Below, in pieces: positions 37,101 to 43,910 of a stretch of 64,000 nucleotides of DNA. The notes below the pieces were generated by a model. The model saw only the letters and a list, made by a program, of their open reading frames with translations. It did not search any database and had not been told where the DNA came from. The position numbers were made by a program, and so were the translations under genes. Within the stretch, counting starts at the first letter, position 1. The number at the start of each line of letters is the position of its first letter. This stretch comes from Apostichopus japonicus (lineage: Eukaryota > Echinodermata > Holothuroidea > Aspidochirotida > Stichopodidae). The stretch spans positions 8,958,501 through 9,022,500 of the forward strand of contig NC_092573.1 of NCBI RefSeq assembly GCF_037975245.1, read 5' to 3'.

Positions 37101-38462
37101 GTAATTTCAGGTGTGAAGGGCTGCTGTGGGTTTGACGATGCATCGCAAATGTTTGCCACACCATCATTGGCTAAAAAGCTAGGTCAAAGCTTAAATGTGC
37201 TGGCAGATATAAGTATTGCAGAAGCAATAAAAGCTGCAGATGCTTCACAAGAGAACATGGCCGAGCAATTCTTAAAGCTTAAGAAATTGCAGTGGAACAA
37301 GAAAATTGCCACTAAAATCTACAAACAGCAAAGCAAACAAAAGTGGCAAAAGCCCCCTAAAATACCACTAACAGCTGATACTGTGAAATTGTATCAACTA
37401 TTATCATGTAACATAAAAGAGACAAAAGAAAGTTTGAAAACAGAGGTAACAACATCGCTATGGAGGGAGTTGGCCTCACTAACTCTTACACAACTGATAA
37501 TGTTTAACAGACGTCGACCTGGGGAAACCCAGAATCTTAAACTGGAAGATTACAAACAACAAACAGGGCAAAAAAAAGACTTTCAAGATGAGATATATGA
37601 TTCACTTCCAGTAGCACAAAAAATTGCCTCAAAAAGGCTAAGCCTAATAATGACAAGGGGTAAGCGAGACCGCGGTGTTCCAGTAATGCTAACCCCCAAC
37701 ATGAAAGATTCAATAGAAATACTGAACAACACTAGGGAACTTGCTGGTGTTGATCCCCAAAACCCTTACATCTTTGCATGCCCATCAGGGGAGTCTCTAC
37801 AGCCTCTTCGTGGATATGATTGCCTGCATAAATATGCACAACAGTGTGGGGCTCAAAATCCTGAACGCCTTACAGCCACAAATATGAGGAAGCATCTTGC
37901 TACATTGTCACAAATTTTGAATCTTTCAGAATCAGAATTAGAACAACTGGCTAATCACTTGGGGCATAATATCAGTGTTCACAAAGAATACTACCGCCTT
38001 CCACAAGATGTGATATTTCTTGCGAAAGTCAGCAAACTGTTACTTACTGCTGAAAAGGGCCATATTCATAAGTATCAAGGAAAAGCTTTGGCAGATTTTG
38101 AAATAGATAATAAAGAACTCTTGTCAGATAGAGAAATGTCTGATGAGAATGAAAGTGAGATAGATGAAGTTGAAACTCAAGAAATACCTGATAGCCAGGC
38201 TCATACAACTGTCAATACAAAATACAAAAAGAGAGTAATATCCTCAAGAACAAAATGGAGTAAACATGAAGAAACGGCTGTCATGAATGACCCACAGCTT
38301 AAGAAAGCCATCAAAACCATGCATCCTCCTGCATACAAAGCATGTCATGATGCAAGAGAAAACAATGCCTGTTTGCAAAATAGGTCAATTACACAAATCA
38401 AATCCAAAGTTTGGAACATTATACAGAAAAAATCTAAAGCACAGTTACAAAAGGAGCATTAG
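10089..38462 (+). CDS. SET domain - zinc finger - tyrosine recombinase-like - SANT fusion gene (23 exons)
   Basis: Gene model built by hand from splice sites and frame. Exons: 10089-10188, 10837-10996, 11497-11686, ten 51-nt exons (12772 to 23139), 24435-24471, 24596-24655, 24871-24930, 25146-25171, 26328-26384, four 51-nt exons (26839-26889, 27112-27162, 27380-27430, 33909-33959) and 36225-38462. Joined length is 3,642 nt, an open frame of 1,213 residues. Predicted order: KMT5A/SET8-like SET domain (about 34-146), acidic repeats (151-320), unknown linker (321-400), second acidic repeats (401-468), C2H2-like finger (551-569), C2HC-like finger (634-653), tyrosine-recombinase-like domain (about 870-1075), acidic linker, Myb/SANT-like domain (about 1141-1203). 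Inference: a nuclear chromatin or DNA-binding protein, either domesticated or part of a multicopy mobile family. The true start may lie upstream, since an acceptor-like CAG directly precedes the ATG. A DIRS-like element sits antisense in an intron without breaking the frame. Confidence 0.8.
10837..10996 (+). CDS. Exon 2: SET domain N-terminal half
   Basis: 160 nt, phase 1 in and phase 2 out, acceptor TTTTGTAAG and donor CTG|GTAAAT. It encodes GRGVFATEEISSGEFLLQY and RGDL, the S-adenosylmethionine-binding start of a SET domain, and ends in YLYFFMHNGQNL. The closest family by motif is KMT5A/SET8, in which GRGVF..K.F..GEFV.EY.GDL is typical. Confidence 0.9.
11497..11686 (+). CDS. Exon 3: SET domain catalytic half
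   Basis: 190 nt, phase 2 in and phase 0 out, acceptor TTTGCAG and donor AAG|GTAACA. The first base completes a Cys codon to give CVDATKEDNSLGRLVNDD, then PHLCLYAKKKILPGEEITYDY and GGYCPWRKK. The order CVDAT..LGRL.N and GEE..YDYG, with a following PW, is that of KMT5A-type SET domains without a Cys-rich post-SET. The usual NHS is NDD here. Confidence 0.9.
12772..12822 (+). CDS. Exon 4 (acidic repeat exon D1)
   Basis: 51 nt, phase 0-0, TTTTTGCAG|ACA and ATG|GTATGTACC. Encodes TTNEEHDEVPQEEMNTM, a 17-residue block rich in Glu/Asp. Because the exon is symmetric, it can be skipped or multiplied without shifting the frame. Confidence 0.8.
13288..13676. repeat. ~390-bp insert in long unit 1
   Basis: Present only in long units. 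It contains an imperfect hairpin at 13310-13428 whose inner stem is perfect: GTTCCATTCAAC (13350-13361) and GTTGAATGGAAC (13375-13386). A second hairpin, GTGCTAT..ATAGCAC, lies near 13558-13581. It looks like a miniature foldback element carried along by unit duplication. Ends and target duplication are uncertain. Confidence 0.6.
14099..14149 (+). CDS. Exon 5 (acidic repeat exon D2)
   Basis: 51 nt, identical in sequence to D1, same acceptor and donor, phase 0-0. Confidence 0.8.
14614..15003. repeat. ~390-bp insert in long unit 2
   Basis: Near-identical copy of 13288-13676; hairpin at 14637-14755. Confidence 0.6.
15427..15477 (+). CDS. Exon 6 (acidic repeat exon D3)
   Basis: 51 nt, identical to D1, phase 0-0. 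The unit that follows it is a short one (937 bp). Confidence 0.8.
16364..16414 (+). CDS. Exon 7 (acidic repeat exon D4)
   Basis: 51 nt, identical to D1, phase 0-0. Confidence 0.8.
16886..17276. repeat. ~390-bp insert in the unit after D4
   Basis: Copy of the foldback insert; hairpin 16909-17027. It has shared base changes (for example TAATATTTGTACTATT) that group it with the next two copies. Confidence 0.6.
17699..17749 (+). CDS. Exon 8 (acidic repeat exon D5)
   Basis: 51 nt, identical to D1, phase 0-0. Confidence 0.8.
18214..18602. repeat. ~390-bp insert in the unit after D5
   Basis: Copy of the foldback insert; hairpin 18237-18355. A 73-codon open frame here (18410-18631) recurs word for word at 19737-19958 because the unit is duplicated, not because it is coding. 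Confidence 0.6.
19026..19076 (+). CDS. Exon 9 (acidic repeat exon D6)
   Basis: 51 nt, identical to D1, phase 0-0. Confidence 0.8.
19541..19930. repeat. ~390-bp insert in the unit after D6
   Basis: Fifth and last copy of the foldback insert; hairpin 19564-19682. Confidence 0.6.
20353..20403 (+). CDS. Exon 10 (acidic repeat exon D7)
   Basis: 51 nt, identical to D1, phase 0-0. Only short units follow from here on. Confidence 0.8.
21289..21339 (+). CDS. Exon 11 (acidic repeat exon D8)
   Basis: 51 nt, phase 0-0. It differs from D1 by GTT for GAT (Asp to Val at residue 7) and GTG for GTA (silent): TTNEEHVEVPQEEMNTM. Confidence 0.8.
22154..22204 (+). CDS. Exon 12 (acidic repeat exon D9)
   Basis: 51 nt, phase 0-0. 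It differs from D1 by CAG for CAT (His to Gln at residue 6): TTNEEQDEVPQEEMNTM. The flanking intron is the most diverged of the array, so this is probably an older unit. Confidence 0.78.
23089..23139 (+). CDS. Exon 13 (acidic repeat exon D10)
   Basis: 51 nt, phase 0-0. Protein identical to D1, with the silent GTG also seen in D8. Last exon copy before the array decays. Confidence 0.8.
24435..24471 (+). CDS. Exon 14
   Basis: 37 nt, phase 0 in and phase 1 out, TTGTTTTAG|GAA and ACAG|GTGAGT. Encodes ETACKSTSVSFT. Supported by its frame fit with both neighbours; no domain recognised. Confidence 0.7.
24596..24655 (+). CDS. Exon 15
   Basis: 60 nt, phase 1-1, CTTTCAG|AATCC and CTTG|GTAAGT. Encodes ESPNGALYFDADLRKYHHSL. 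A broken copy of its middle lies in the next intron at 24754-24783. Confidence 0.75.
24754..24783 (+). pseudogene. Relic partial copy of exon 15
   Basis: About 30 bases repeat the middle of exon 15 (CATTATATTTTGATGC, then GATCTGAGAAA) with one mismatch, but without acceptor, donor or the exon's ends. It suggests an aborted or decayed exon duplication, in line with the exon arrays on either side. Confidence 0.65.
24871..24930 (+). CDS. Exon 16
   Basis: 60 nt, phase 1-1, GCCACAG|ATAAC and TATG|GTGAGT. Encodes DNNPNEPVFLDEMTGNMYSY. It has the same length and phase as exon 15, so the two could be ancient duplicates, though the proteins are not clearly alike. Confidence 0.75.
25146..25171 (+). 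CDS. Exon 17 (26-nt microexon)
   Basis: Acceptor TTCAACAG, donor GAG|GTAAAG. The leading bases complete GAT to give DICTVSCQE, returning the frame to phase 0. It is the only candidate that links exon 16 (phase 1) to exon 18 (phase 0), which supports it despite its size. Confidence 0.65.
25172..26327 (+). other. Intron between exons 17 and 18
   Basis: AT-rich, with a C-rich run and a poly-A run near 25495-25530. Open frames on both strands (for example 25777-25977) lack splice or codon support. Nothing else seen. Confidence 0.6.
26328..26384 (+). CDS. Exon 18
   Basis: 57 nt, phase 0-0, TTTACAG|GAG and CAG|GTAAAC. Encodes EYPELQPVFDKMMQQIEEQ, predicted helical. No domain recognised. Confidence 0.75.
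26839..26889 (+). CDS. Exon 19 (acidic repeat exon J1)
   Basis: 51 nt, phase 0-0, TTCTTGCAG|ACA and AAG|GTATGTACAG. Encodes TSDDDSDKAIYEENDSK. Same length, phase, first codon and GTATGTAC donor as the D exons, with acidic residues at similar places, which suggests common origin. Confidence 0.8.
27112..27162 (+). CDS. Exon 20 (acidic repeat exon J2)
   Basis: 51 nt, phase 0-0. Encodes TSDDDNDKAIYEENDSK; one residue (Ser to Asn) differs from J1. Confidence 0.8.
27380..27430 (+). CDS. Exon 21 (acidic repeat exon J3)
   Basis: 51 nt, phase 0-0. Same protein as J2, with one silent change (TAT for TAC). Confidence 0.8.
27621..27740 (+). repeat. Left inverted terminal repeat, DIRS-like copy 2
   Basis: Reverse complement of 33699-33825, differing mainly in the length of a C/G homopolymer near 27713-27719. 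Confidence 0.85.
28199..28298 (+). repeat. Internal complementary region, DIRS-like copy 2
   Basis: 100 bp: reverse complement of the left end (from 27581) joined to the reverse complement of the right end (to 33842). Same layout and length as in copy 1. Confidence 0.85.
28300..28700 (-). pseudogene. DIRS-like tyrosine recombinase remnant, copy 2
   Basis: The minus strand contains GIPGQEITTSVGPRLPQL and LRSSPVTYLTLYTPRQLLVA, matching position for position the copy 1 recombinase tail but split over shifted frames. Decayed. Confidence 0.55.
29271..29690 (-). pseudogene. DIRS-like RNase H remnant, copy 2
   Basis: The minus strand carries CRLAWETVTTAAESGTAL, HIARKESVRADALPRGQ and, in another frame, FGIPLIDLLTTKGNNGLPIF, the RNase H end and the DLFAT..N..LP.F-type motif that follows it. 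The SDN..V..Y part kept in copy 1 is poorly preserved here. Frameshifted. Confidence 0.65.
30075..30147 (-). ncRNA. tRNA-like (SINE-type) block a, copy 2
   Basis: Minus-strand A-box-like TGGTCAAGCGGT (30136-30125) and B-box-like GGTTTTAGTCC (30092-30082), matching copy 1. Confidence 0.5.
30408..30485 (-). ncRNA. tRNA-like block b, copy 2
   Basis: Minus strand reads TGTAGCTTAGTTAGCTC and GGTTCAAGTC at A-box and B-box positions. It is closer to a canonical tRNA than the copy 1 version. Confidence 0.5.
31240..31326. promoter_or_regulatory. NFI-type palindromes, copy 2
   Basis: CTGGC-N5-GCCAA at 31240-31254 and 31277-31291; a third site at 31312-31326 is reduced to CTAGC-N5-GCCAA. Same order and spacing as copies 1 and 3. 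Confidence 0.45.
31640..32900 (-). pseudogene. Gag-like region, copy 2
   Basis: GC-rich region. The minus-strand frame 31983-31702 reads protein-like (for example PDQRMEPDLFPGKDDLV), and 32490-32008 is Arg/Ser/Pro-rich. It carries a TTGTAAATG-type minisatellite (32097-32160) that turns the minus frame into a Thr/Phe run, and a T homopolymer of over twenty bases near 32510. Broken frames. Confidence 0.45.
33699..33825 (-). repeat. Right inverted terminal repeat, DIRS-like copy 2
   Basis: Reverse complement of 27621-27740. It presents GAGACAG|GTAAGCG on the coding strand of the host gene, a strong candidate 5' splice site upstream of exon 22. Confidence 0.85.
33843..34080 (+). repeat. Second exon array, fourth unit after the insertion
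   Basis: Continuation of the ~270-bp unit interrupted at 27580; contains exon 22 and most of the following intron unit. Confidence 0.85.
33909..33959 (+). CDS. Exon 22 (acidic repeat exon J4)
   Basis: 51 nt, phase 0-0, identical to J3. It lies just beyond the DIRS-like element, so the element fell within the intron before it. Confidence 0.8.
34645..35201. mobile_element. hAT-type miniature inverted-repeat element
   Basis: 557 bp ending in CAGTGGCGTAAC and its exact reverse complement. The CAGTGGCGT start is common for hAT elements. The 8-bp flanks ACTAGTGT and TGTAGTGG share TAGTG, consistent with a decayed 8-bp duplication. No transposase. Confidence 0.6.
36042..36130. mobile_element. Fragment of a CAGTGGCGGATCCAGG-type element
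   Basis: One recognisable end, then G-rich sequence and CTGCCCTTGGA. Related scraps occur at about 40535-40580 and 52590-52605. Only one terminus is clear, so boundaries are approximate. Confidence 0.4.
36225..38462 (+). CDS. Exon 23: zinc fingers, tyrosine recombinase-like and SANT-like domains
   Basis: Terminal coding exon, 2,238 nt, opened by ACATTAG|ATTCC in phase 0 and ending TAG. It begins with a basic IPKRLRKLRQLRS patch and an acidic Ser/Glu stretch, then YCIYCEKTVLQIARHFKTHH (C551, C554, H564, H568/569) and CPDCHGYFAKRSLWRHQKNC (C634, C637, H649, C653). The recombinase-like part has FNRRRPGE (Arg near 897-899), TRGKRDRGVPV (Lys 948), TATNMRKHLAT (Arg 1023, Thr in place of the usual His), LANHLGHN (His 1049) and HKEYYRL (Tyr 1057/1058). 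An acidic linker leads to a Trp-bearing Myb/SANT-like end (RTKWSKHEE, then RSITQIKSKVWNII). From memory, similar zinc-finger/recombinase/Myb proteins occur as multicopy genes in fish and cnidarians; this is unverified. Whether it is catalytic is unknown. Confidence 0.88.
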   Translation: MPKRLRKLRQLRSYSKDDAVESDFVPFDEESDTSSEEDANTSDEGYAADENQPSTSNKVCVLSTEYTAPEEKSKRAWNRQHYCIYCEKTVLQIARHFKTHHFDESLVIKALNEPKKSKERNAIFEELRKKGDHAHNIKVFKEGKGQLLVYKRPQMGLLDAEDFIPCPDCHGYFAKRSLWRHQKNCTSESKNESKQTLGLRRAARVLLPTKADCSSKLQNILAGMKADNIVLTIRADPWLCKLGEHYINDSPNAHYIVSDRMRSVARLLLETQKLNCAIKSAKDLVNPCHFDNVISGVKGCCGFDDASQMFATPSLAKKLGQSLNVLADISIAEAIKAADASQENMAEQFLKLKKLQWNKKIATKIYKQQSKQKWQKPPKIPLTADTVKLYQLLSCNIKETKESLKTEVTTSLWRELASLTLTQLIMFNRRRPGETQNLKLEDYKQQTGQKKDFQDEIYDSLPVAQKIASKRLSLIMTRGKRDRGVPVMLTPNMKDSIEILNNTRELAGVDPQNPYIFACPSGESLQPLRGYDCLHKYAQQCGAQNPERLTATNMRKHLATLSQILNLSESELEQLANHLGHNISVHKEYYRLPQDVIFLAKVSKLLLTAEKGHIHKYQGKALADFEIDNKELLSDREMSDENESEIDEVETQEIPDSQAHTTVNTKYKKRVISSRTKWSKHEETAVMNDPQLKKAIKTMHPPAYKACHDARENNACLQNRSITQIKSKVWNIIQKKSKAQLQKEH

Positions 38463-41400
38463 GACCTTTACACTTAACCAGTTTCCAGGGTTGTATTCTT
38501 CTTTGTCCAAGTGTGATCTCAGACAAGTCATTTTGAGAGAAAAAAGTAAACTGACATTGTATTCCCTATTTGAATCTAAATTGTGATAAAGAATGGTCTG
38601 TTCTAGATAACATCTTAATCTCAAATTCAATGCCTGGATTCTGGATTATATACACACCATCTCTTCCATTTAAATAGCCTGTGTTGTACATTTGTTAGTG
38701 ATATATAACCAAGAGGTATATTTTCAAGTGAGCTACTGTACAGTAGTGTAGTAAATAATAGCTGAGCAAAATGTGCAACAAATAATGAGACATATATATA
38801 GCTTCAAGATTACCATGTTGTATTCTATATCACAGTATGGTACAAATGGGATAAATTAGCATGTTGAAAACACTACAAATTCGCAACAATATAATGCTTC
38901 TTACTGATTTGCCATTGTAATAGTTGATGATACTGGAAAATGTGAACAAACATTTACTCATTACTGCCAGCGAATTTATTCAGAAAAATCTTCACACTCC
39001 AATATTAAGGATATCACACACCCTTGCATATTGCCTAATTATAACATCATGATGCATGGTTGCACCAAGTGAGCTTTCATGCATTAATTGGGAGCTACAG
39101 TATTCAATACAGTTTGCACTTATTTGTAAGGAGTCTGATGTCAATACTGGAAATGCTTGGAGGAATCAAACATTTAATGCTGCATGATTGCATAACCAAG
39201 GATCTGCATTGTTATACTAGTACAATATTGGCAGCCGGCCTATACAAATACAATTTATATAAAAAAGTATAAAAAAAGGAATGAAAACCTGTCAGAAATA
39301 CTTCCAGCCATTAATGACATGATAATAAGATTTTATTCTGAAATATAAGATACAACATTATTTTTAATTAGTGTCTGATAATCAAAAATTTAATTCTAGC
39401 AATACTGATCGATCCCGAACTGATCTTTTTCGGTTTCATGGGTTGGATCACATTTGGACAGGATGTCCACTTGCAGTTGGAGATATGTATGTGTGGAAAA
39501 GAGGGGTGGGAATGCGGAGTAGAGAGATGCCTCACTAACATACCATATGATGATGAAACAACATATTTTTGATCAATTTGCCTTTTTATTGTTTTTTTGG
39601 TTCAATTTATATGAACTTATATGCAGTATTGACATTTACTTTCATACATGTACATGTACTCTATTATGCCACATACAGTACACCAGAAAAGTACTGTAAG
39701 GAGGAGGTCGACCATGACCTCTGAATCTGTCCTAGCAGCTAACTTTACCAGTGAAATAGCATTGCAACAAGGAATTTGAACCGTTGACAGTTTTATTAAT
39801 AATTATACAATCTACATTTTCACTCAAAATTGTACATATATTCATGGATTGAAACACTACAATTAACAATGAAATTCAATATTTGTAAATGTGTTTGTAT
39901 GCATATACTGTAGATTTGTACATTTTCAATAAAAAGTCCTTTTACCATGCTGTCAATATTAATTCGAACAACCAAGATAGCATTCACATAACAATATTTG
40001 TATGTTTAAACTTCAACAGTTAAAGTTAAACAGTTGATTACATTTTTATAGTTAATCACACATTATTATTCTACTTGTTAAATGAATTCAAATTGTGTAT
40101 TCTGTTCTTTTTATAGATGTTTCTCATTCTTTCTCTGTTTACACATTATTGAAAATACCAAATTTAAGTACTGAAATGAGTGCTGAATATCACAAATGTG
40201 AGTGCAATGTTTTTTAAGTCATGTAGATTTTGTAATGTTAGTTTTGTGCACTCTTGGAAAAAGTAATTTCTATGTCCCACAATATGATTAGGCAAGCAAT
40301 ATTAAATTTTGAATTACTTCAGTGCATCAATGTTGGATACATATTTTAAAGTCAATGCATGTGTATTTTATGCATTAGTAAATTAGTTAATTTCATGAAA
40401 AGGCAATATGCTACTCAATATATTTACTGTATAATTTCATTAACATTTTAATTGACTTTTCTACTGATTCTGGAAAAAATGAAGCCCAGACATCCATGGT
40501 AATAATTGAGAATGTACTACAGATGAAGTCTTGCCAAGGGGGTGGATCCAGAAGTTTATTTTGGGGTCCCCCATCCATAGTTTAATTTAGCAGTGCCAGG
40601 TTTAACAGGGATGCAATTAAATTAGAATCCTGCATTTAAATACTGAAACATTACTTTAATGTGATAAAATTCAATGCTTAATGATTTATATATGTTAATT
40701 GTGTGCCACACTTCGAAAAAGAATAATTCAATATTTTACAATATTATTGGAAATGTGGCAAAGTCAATATAAAATTTGAGTCTTGCATTTCATTATGTAC
40801 AAAGTTTGAACTCATTCAGTCATGTAAATATCATTTCAGCATTGATGATATACTTTATGATAGTGCAAATTTAAGATTTGTTTGAATGTAGTAGTACTTA
40901 ATTCATTTTGTTGGGTAGAAATGGCTTATTAACTTGAGGGTATATAGATCCAGTGAGGAGCATTTTTTATCAATTTTTTTATTGCTTCTTAGTGTCAATT
41001 TATATGAACTTTATGCAGTATTGCCATTTACTGGCATTTCATACCCCATTACACAGTACACCAGAAAAGTACTGTGAAGATCAGCTCAACCATGCTCTCT
41101 GGATCTGCCCTTGCAGCTAACTACCACTGAACTGTAACCATGATTGAACCATTGACTGTTGTATCACACATATTACATTTTATTGAAATTTAATAACTGT
41201 AACATCTGCTTTTTTTACTTAATTTGTACATATATATTCATGCATTTAAGCACTAAAATTAACAATTAAATGTTTTGAATTTATGTAGATTCAATGAAAT
41301 TCTTCAATTTATATTACATTTGTACATATATATTCATGCATTTAAGCAATAAAATTAACAACTAAATGTTTTGAATTTATGTAGATTCAATGAAATTCAT

Positions 41401-42088
41401 CAATTTATATTACATTTTCAATAAAAAATGTCCAGTGACAGTACATCTTGTTGTCAATATTAATTCTAACAATCAAAATTGTACCACTCACTTGAACAAT
41501 ATTTGTATTTTTATACTTTGTTTAACAGTTGAGTTATTTTAGTTAATTAATCCTTTCAGGTTGACATTGTATTATTCTGCTTGTTATTAAAATTTTAAAT
41601 TGTAAATTAACAATGAAAAAATGTGTTCTTTTCATTTCTGTTCCAGTGTATAAAAATGGTGTTAAGGTCAACTATGAACTAGTGCTGGCCTCAATCAGCT
41701 GTTGGCTGAGATGATGGGATATAGCCACCATCCCAAATCTGGGTTGTTCACCTTGCATCTAAGATATTACCTAGTTGGAATTGAAACAAATCCAACTTTT
41801 GGCTATCAGCTAGGAAAATGCTAGTGGGATGATTTCATTTGGTATATTTTATTGAGCATTGTTTTATTCAAATCAATTGCAATGGTGTTATTAAGGGATA
41901 TATTGTCTAGCACATTTGTGGTTGTATTGTCATCATTGCCACTTAGTCTACAATGTTAATAGGATTACTACGATACTTTGTATGAAATTTGTTTGAAATT
42001 ATAGCATTAAACATTACAACATGATTAGAAGCTGTGCTGTAATTTAGAATCTATACTCGAAAATGGCACTAATTGACTTACTTTCAGC
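38463..42088 (+). other. 3' flank or untranslated region, no further gene
   Basis: AT-rich, no supported ORF. The first AATAAA I found after the stop is at 39928-39933, a second at 41420-41425; either could end the transcript. Contains the duplication listed separately. Confidence 0.5.
39560..41480 (+). repeat. Diverged ~1.4-kb tandem duplication
   Basis: 39560-39990 and 40965-41480 share order and sequence: TCAATTTATATGAACTT, CAGTACACCAGAAAAGTACT, an AGCTAACT block and CATTTTCAATAAAAA. Within the second copy, a ~93-bp segment is repeated again (41222-41313 and 41315-41407). Confidence 0.75.
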
Positions 42089-42199
42089 ATGGCCAATGTT
42101 TTTTCACATCAACCACACCGATATAGAGTTAGGCAAGGGTGGATACAGGGGGGGGGCAACTGGGGGCAATTGCCACTCCTTCACGATTTTGGGTTCAGA

Positions 42200-42335
42200 C
42201 ACTTGGACACTCGGGACCTAGAAATGGACAGTCTGGACTTAGAAATGGACAGTCTGGACCTGAAATTGGACGCTCGGGACCTAATAGTAGACAGTCGGGA
42301 CCTAATGAATAATGGACAGTCTGGACTTGATAGCT
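42200..42335 (+). repeat. 21-bp minisatellite
   Basis: About six degenerate copies of AAATGGACAGTCTGGACCTA. In one frame this reads as seven-residue repeats (EMDSLDL) in an ORF at 42089-42370, but there is no splice or codon support for coding. Confidence 0.8.
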
Positions 42336-42492
42336 TATTCCTCCTGTCTCAGAAACGGACCCCTAGGTAAAACTTTAAAGTGCCCTCATTACAGGAGTAA
42401 ACGACTTGAAACAAGTTTAAGATCATCACTTGATAGTACGCATCGAGTTACATCACGACACCAATTTATGTCCCGAAAACTATGTCGAATAT

Positions 42493-42521
42493 GCTAACCC
42501 TAAGCTAACCCTAGCTAACCC
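42493..42521. repeat. Short CTAACCCTA motif cluster
   Basis: Three irregular CTAACCCTA-like motifs, resembling TTAGGG-type telomere repeats, directly beside the start of DIRS-like fragment 3. Too short and irregular for a true interstitial telomere. Confidence 0.35.
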
Positions 42522-43910
42522 ACATTTAACGTAAACACGTAATGAATGTTATGATAACGTACCCGTTACTCCTCAAATCTCTCCATGTCGAGACGTGTCA
42601 ATTTCGTAGTGTAGTACAGTAGAAGTATCCAACTTCCTATTGAAACCACCTAGCGCATAGCCACGACTAGGCTATCAGGTGCTACAAAATGCAACTGTGC
42701 TTAAAATGTCGGAACATCGAACATTATTCATGAAGCGCATACTGTATGCTCGGAGCGCTTGTACCTTCGCTGGGGTTTTATCCTACCCCTTTTCCAACTT
42801 ACTAACGCGTTTGTCTTGGTAATTCACCCAAAAAGTAGAGAGAGAGGCTTATTCCATGGGATCGCTCACGTAGTCGACAGCTCGTTGCAGCAAACGTTGA
42901 GCTTACACGTGTCAATCCAGGTGACTGCTCGCCCCCCCCCCCCCCCTCTCATAACAAATATACAGCGCGGGTATATCTTCTTGGCAGTTTGCCAAGGTAC
43001 TAAAAAGGGCTTCGTTTTCCTGGCACTTTGCCAAGTTTCGAGAACGTTCTCTTCCTGGCAGTTTGCCAAGGTACTACGAGACTGTACTAGAATCGCTTCA
43101 GTTTTGCGCATTTTGACATGCTCTAGAGGGGGTTCCACAAGCGTTTTAAACAACAAAACACAAGTAAGGTTTCAAACCTAGACATATGGCGATGAATTAT
43201 AATGAGAGAGAAGTATAATTAGCGAGGAGAATATGACCCATGAATGCCCAGGAAATCTATGTCATGTCCTGGTTTCTGCTGGTACTCGTTAAACACACAT
43301 TTGGGATGTGTAGTGATAAATGGTGTAGCGATTGCAGTGTCTTTCCGCAATTGATTCGAACCTGTCGTTGCAGCTCAAGCTGCTAGTTCCGGGGGGCAAC
43401 ACTCCCCTGATGAAAGAGACTTTTCCCCCTCTTGGAAGCGGGATTAACTTTGAGGCTGGGGATACGTATATCTCCGTTTGCCGTGGGAACCTCGCTCGGG
43501 CCGGCTTTCTTTTCGGATTGGGCGTTTGCCCTTACTACCCCGTTCTGGGGGCCCAGCAGTTGTTGATCTCATCGGTTCCCGGCTCCGGGACCGGCTCCTG
43601 GGATCCGGAGTGGAACCTCGGTTCCGCACTCCCTGTGAGGGCTCGCCGGACCCGTGGTCTCGTCGGACCCGGGCCCCCGGAGCCCATCTCGGTGTGCGTA
43701 CCTAGCCGGGTACCACTCCCCTCGACCTGGACATTCTGTCCGTTCCGGTCGGAATTTCAAATGGGCTATTTATTGGCCTTGAGCCTTGCCCTTGCCTTCA
43801 CCCTTGGTCATAGAATCCGGACGGTGCCGGGACCTTGGGGGCAATATCTCTTTCTCCTCTCTCTCTCTCCTCCGGCCTCTCTCGCCGGACTCGGGCTCCC
43901 GGAGCCTATC
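42519..43910 (-). mobile_element. Truncated DIRS-like fragment, copy 3
   Basis: Corresponds to about 4653-6055 of copy 1, in the same orientation, and is closer to copy 1 than to copy 2. It holds the NFI-type trio and part of the gag-like region, with no terminal repeats. It ends abruptly at CGGAGCCTATCT, where the satellite begins. Confidence 0.85.
42981..43069. promoter_or_regulatory. NFI-type palindromes, copy 3
   Basis: TTGGCAGTTTGCCAA at 42981-42995, and CTGGC-N5-GCCAA at 43020-43034 and 43055-43069. Confidence 0.5.

Noticed and set aside
42089-42370. 93-codon frame with seven-residue repeats
   Set aside because: Explained by the 21-bp minisatellite; no splice sites or homology support coding.
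42493-42521. Possible interstitial telomere
   Set aside because: Only about three irregular CTAACCCTA motifs, with no extended TTAGGG array.
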